In this document: positions 5,507 through 5,999 of the stretch, piece by piece | Layout of the letters: each line of letters starts with the position of its first letter | Numbering within the stretch: the first letter of the stretch is position 1 | NCBI GenBank assembly: GCA_035295665.1 | Contig: DATGIQ010000461.1 | Coordinates: forward strand, 1 to 5,999 | From: DATGIQ01 sp035295665 | GTDB taxonomy: Bacteria > Planctomycetota > Planctomycetia > Gemmatales > Gemmataceae | Reading direction: 5' to 3' | Length of the DNA: 5,999 bases | Notes under the pieces: generated by a model | What the model saw: the letters and a program-made list of their open reading frames with translations, nothing else | What the model was told of the DNA's origin: nothing | Databases searched by the model: none | Position numbers and translations under genes: made by a program

Positions 5507-5999
5507 AGCTGCCTTGTCTTCCTCCTACCCGGATCTGGATGCGGCGGGCGGCCATCTCGGCATCCTCGCCTTTGCGGACGAAGTAGAGTTCGGTCGTGCG
5601 GATGTCGCTGTGCCCCGCGAATTCGCGCACCTCATGCATCTGGGCACCGTTGCGGATGGCGTCGTCGATCGCGGTCTTGCGAAGTGAATGCACGCCGATG
5701 CCGCGGCTGCCGAGACGCGTGGGATCGATGCCGGCGACCACACAGTATTTCTTGACCAGGCGCCACGGCGTCTTGTGGTCGAGATGGCGGCGGCTAGGTA
5801 CAGCCCGTCGGGCGTCAGCGGCCGGAAGAGCGGTCCATCCGGGTCACCCGCGATGCCGGCGCGTTCGACGTAGGCTTTGACCGCGCGCACCGCATCGAGA
5901 AGGATCTTGCGGTGCTTCTTGTGCCGCTTATCGGTGACGTTCAGGTAATGCTCGACGCCATCGGTCTCCAGGTGGCCGACGCAAGCGGCCACGATCGCC
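5505..5999 (-). pseudogene. Tyrosine recombinase / phage-type integrase, C-terminal part, frameshifted and cut by the window edge
   Basis: Two overlapping frames join into one integrase C-terminus. The upstream frame (from the window edge to about 5800) reads like an integrase catalytic domain, including KRHKKHRKILLDAVRAV, YVERAGIAGD and GPLFRPLTPDG. The frame then shifts: the +1 frame continues as RHLDHKTPWRLVKKYC, then AGIDPTRLGSRGIGVHSLRK and on to the TAA at 5507-5505. Catalytic-domain motifs of the family are present after the shift: HSLR (His at 5690-5688, Arg at 5681-5679), GHSDIRTT, and the nucleophile Tyr in ELYF (5585-5583). The first catalytic Arg and the N-terminal core-binding domain lie beyond the window. 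In this family the protein cuts and joins DNA to integrate or excise mobile elements. The frameshift near 5781-5810 would make it inactive unless it is a sequencing error. Which element it served is not visible. Confidence 0.8.

Noticed and set aside
5022..5687. Plus-strand open frame of 221 codons crossing sigma A's 5' end, the intergenic region and the recombinase
   Set aside because: It is antisense to two well-supported genes and has no recognisable motif in the intergenic part; treated as chance.
5525..5800. Tail of the upstream recombinase frame as real coding sequence
   Set aside because: After about 5800 it turns into Arg/Ser/Ala-rich sequence, while the +1 frame holds the conserved catalytic motifs; it is out-of-frame read-on after the frameshift.

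Overview
The window looks like GC-rich planctomycete DNA. The evidence is a gene pair typical of that phylum: a short ECF-type sigma factor followed immediately by a very large membrane-anchored Hanks-type Ser/Thr kinase with a C-terminal WD40 region. Every gene I can support lies on the minus strand, so transcription runs from right to left. The phylum call is inference from gene content and style, not from a database search.

Layout in transcription order (right to left). (1) 5999-5505: the 3' part of a tyrosine recombinase (phage integrase family). It enters from beyond the window edge and is broken by a frameshift near 5780-5810. A small hairpin followed by a T-rich run overlaps its stop. 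(2) 5504-5100: about 400 bp with no convincing gene; it holds a possible sigma70-like -10 element and the leader of the next gene. (3) 5099-4527: an intact ECF sigma factor (copy A). (4) 4523-900: an intact kinase of 1207 residues (copy A), 3 bp after the sigma stop. It has an N-terminal helper region, a catalytic domain, one membrane helix, a coiled coil and about 12.5 WD40 repeats. (5) 899-801: a junction segment with nested inverted repeats. (6) 806-339: a second sigma gene (copy B) lacking its first ~37 codons. (7) 335-1: the first 111 codons of a second kinase (copy B), again 3 bp after the sigma stop, running off the left edge.

Items 3-4 and 6-7 are a tandem duplication. Positions 1-800 align without any gap to 4189-4988, at a constant offset of 4188 bp. 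By my hand alignment the proteins are about 83% (sigma) and 73% (kinase N-terminus) identical, so the duplication is not recent. A 158-bp tract spanning the sigma 3' end and the kinase start codon is about 97% identical, which suggests later gene conversion.

Likely biology: the sigma factor lacks most of the acidic residues expected in region 2.2, no anti-sigma gene is visible, and the kinase is tightly coupled to it. Together this suggests a system in which the transmembrane kinase senses a signal and controls its partner sigma by phosphorylation. Copy A appears functional apart from a TAG that replaces the Trp of the last WD motif. Copy B's sigma is decayed, which may leave kinase B without a partner or sharing sigma A.
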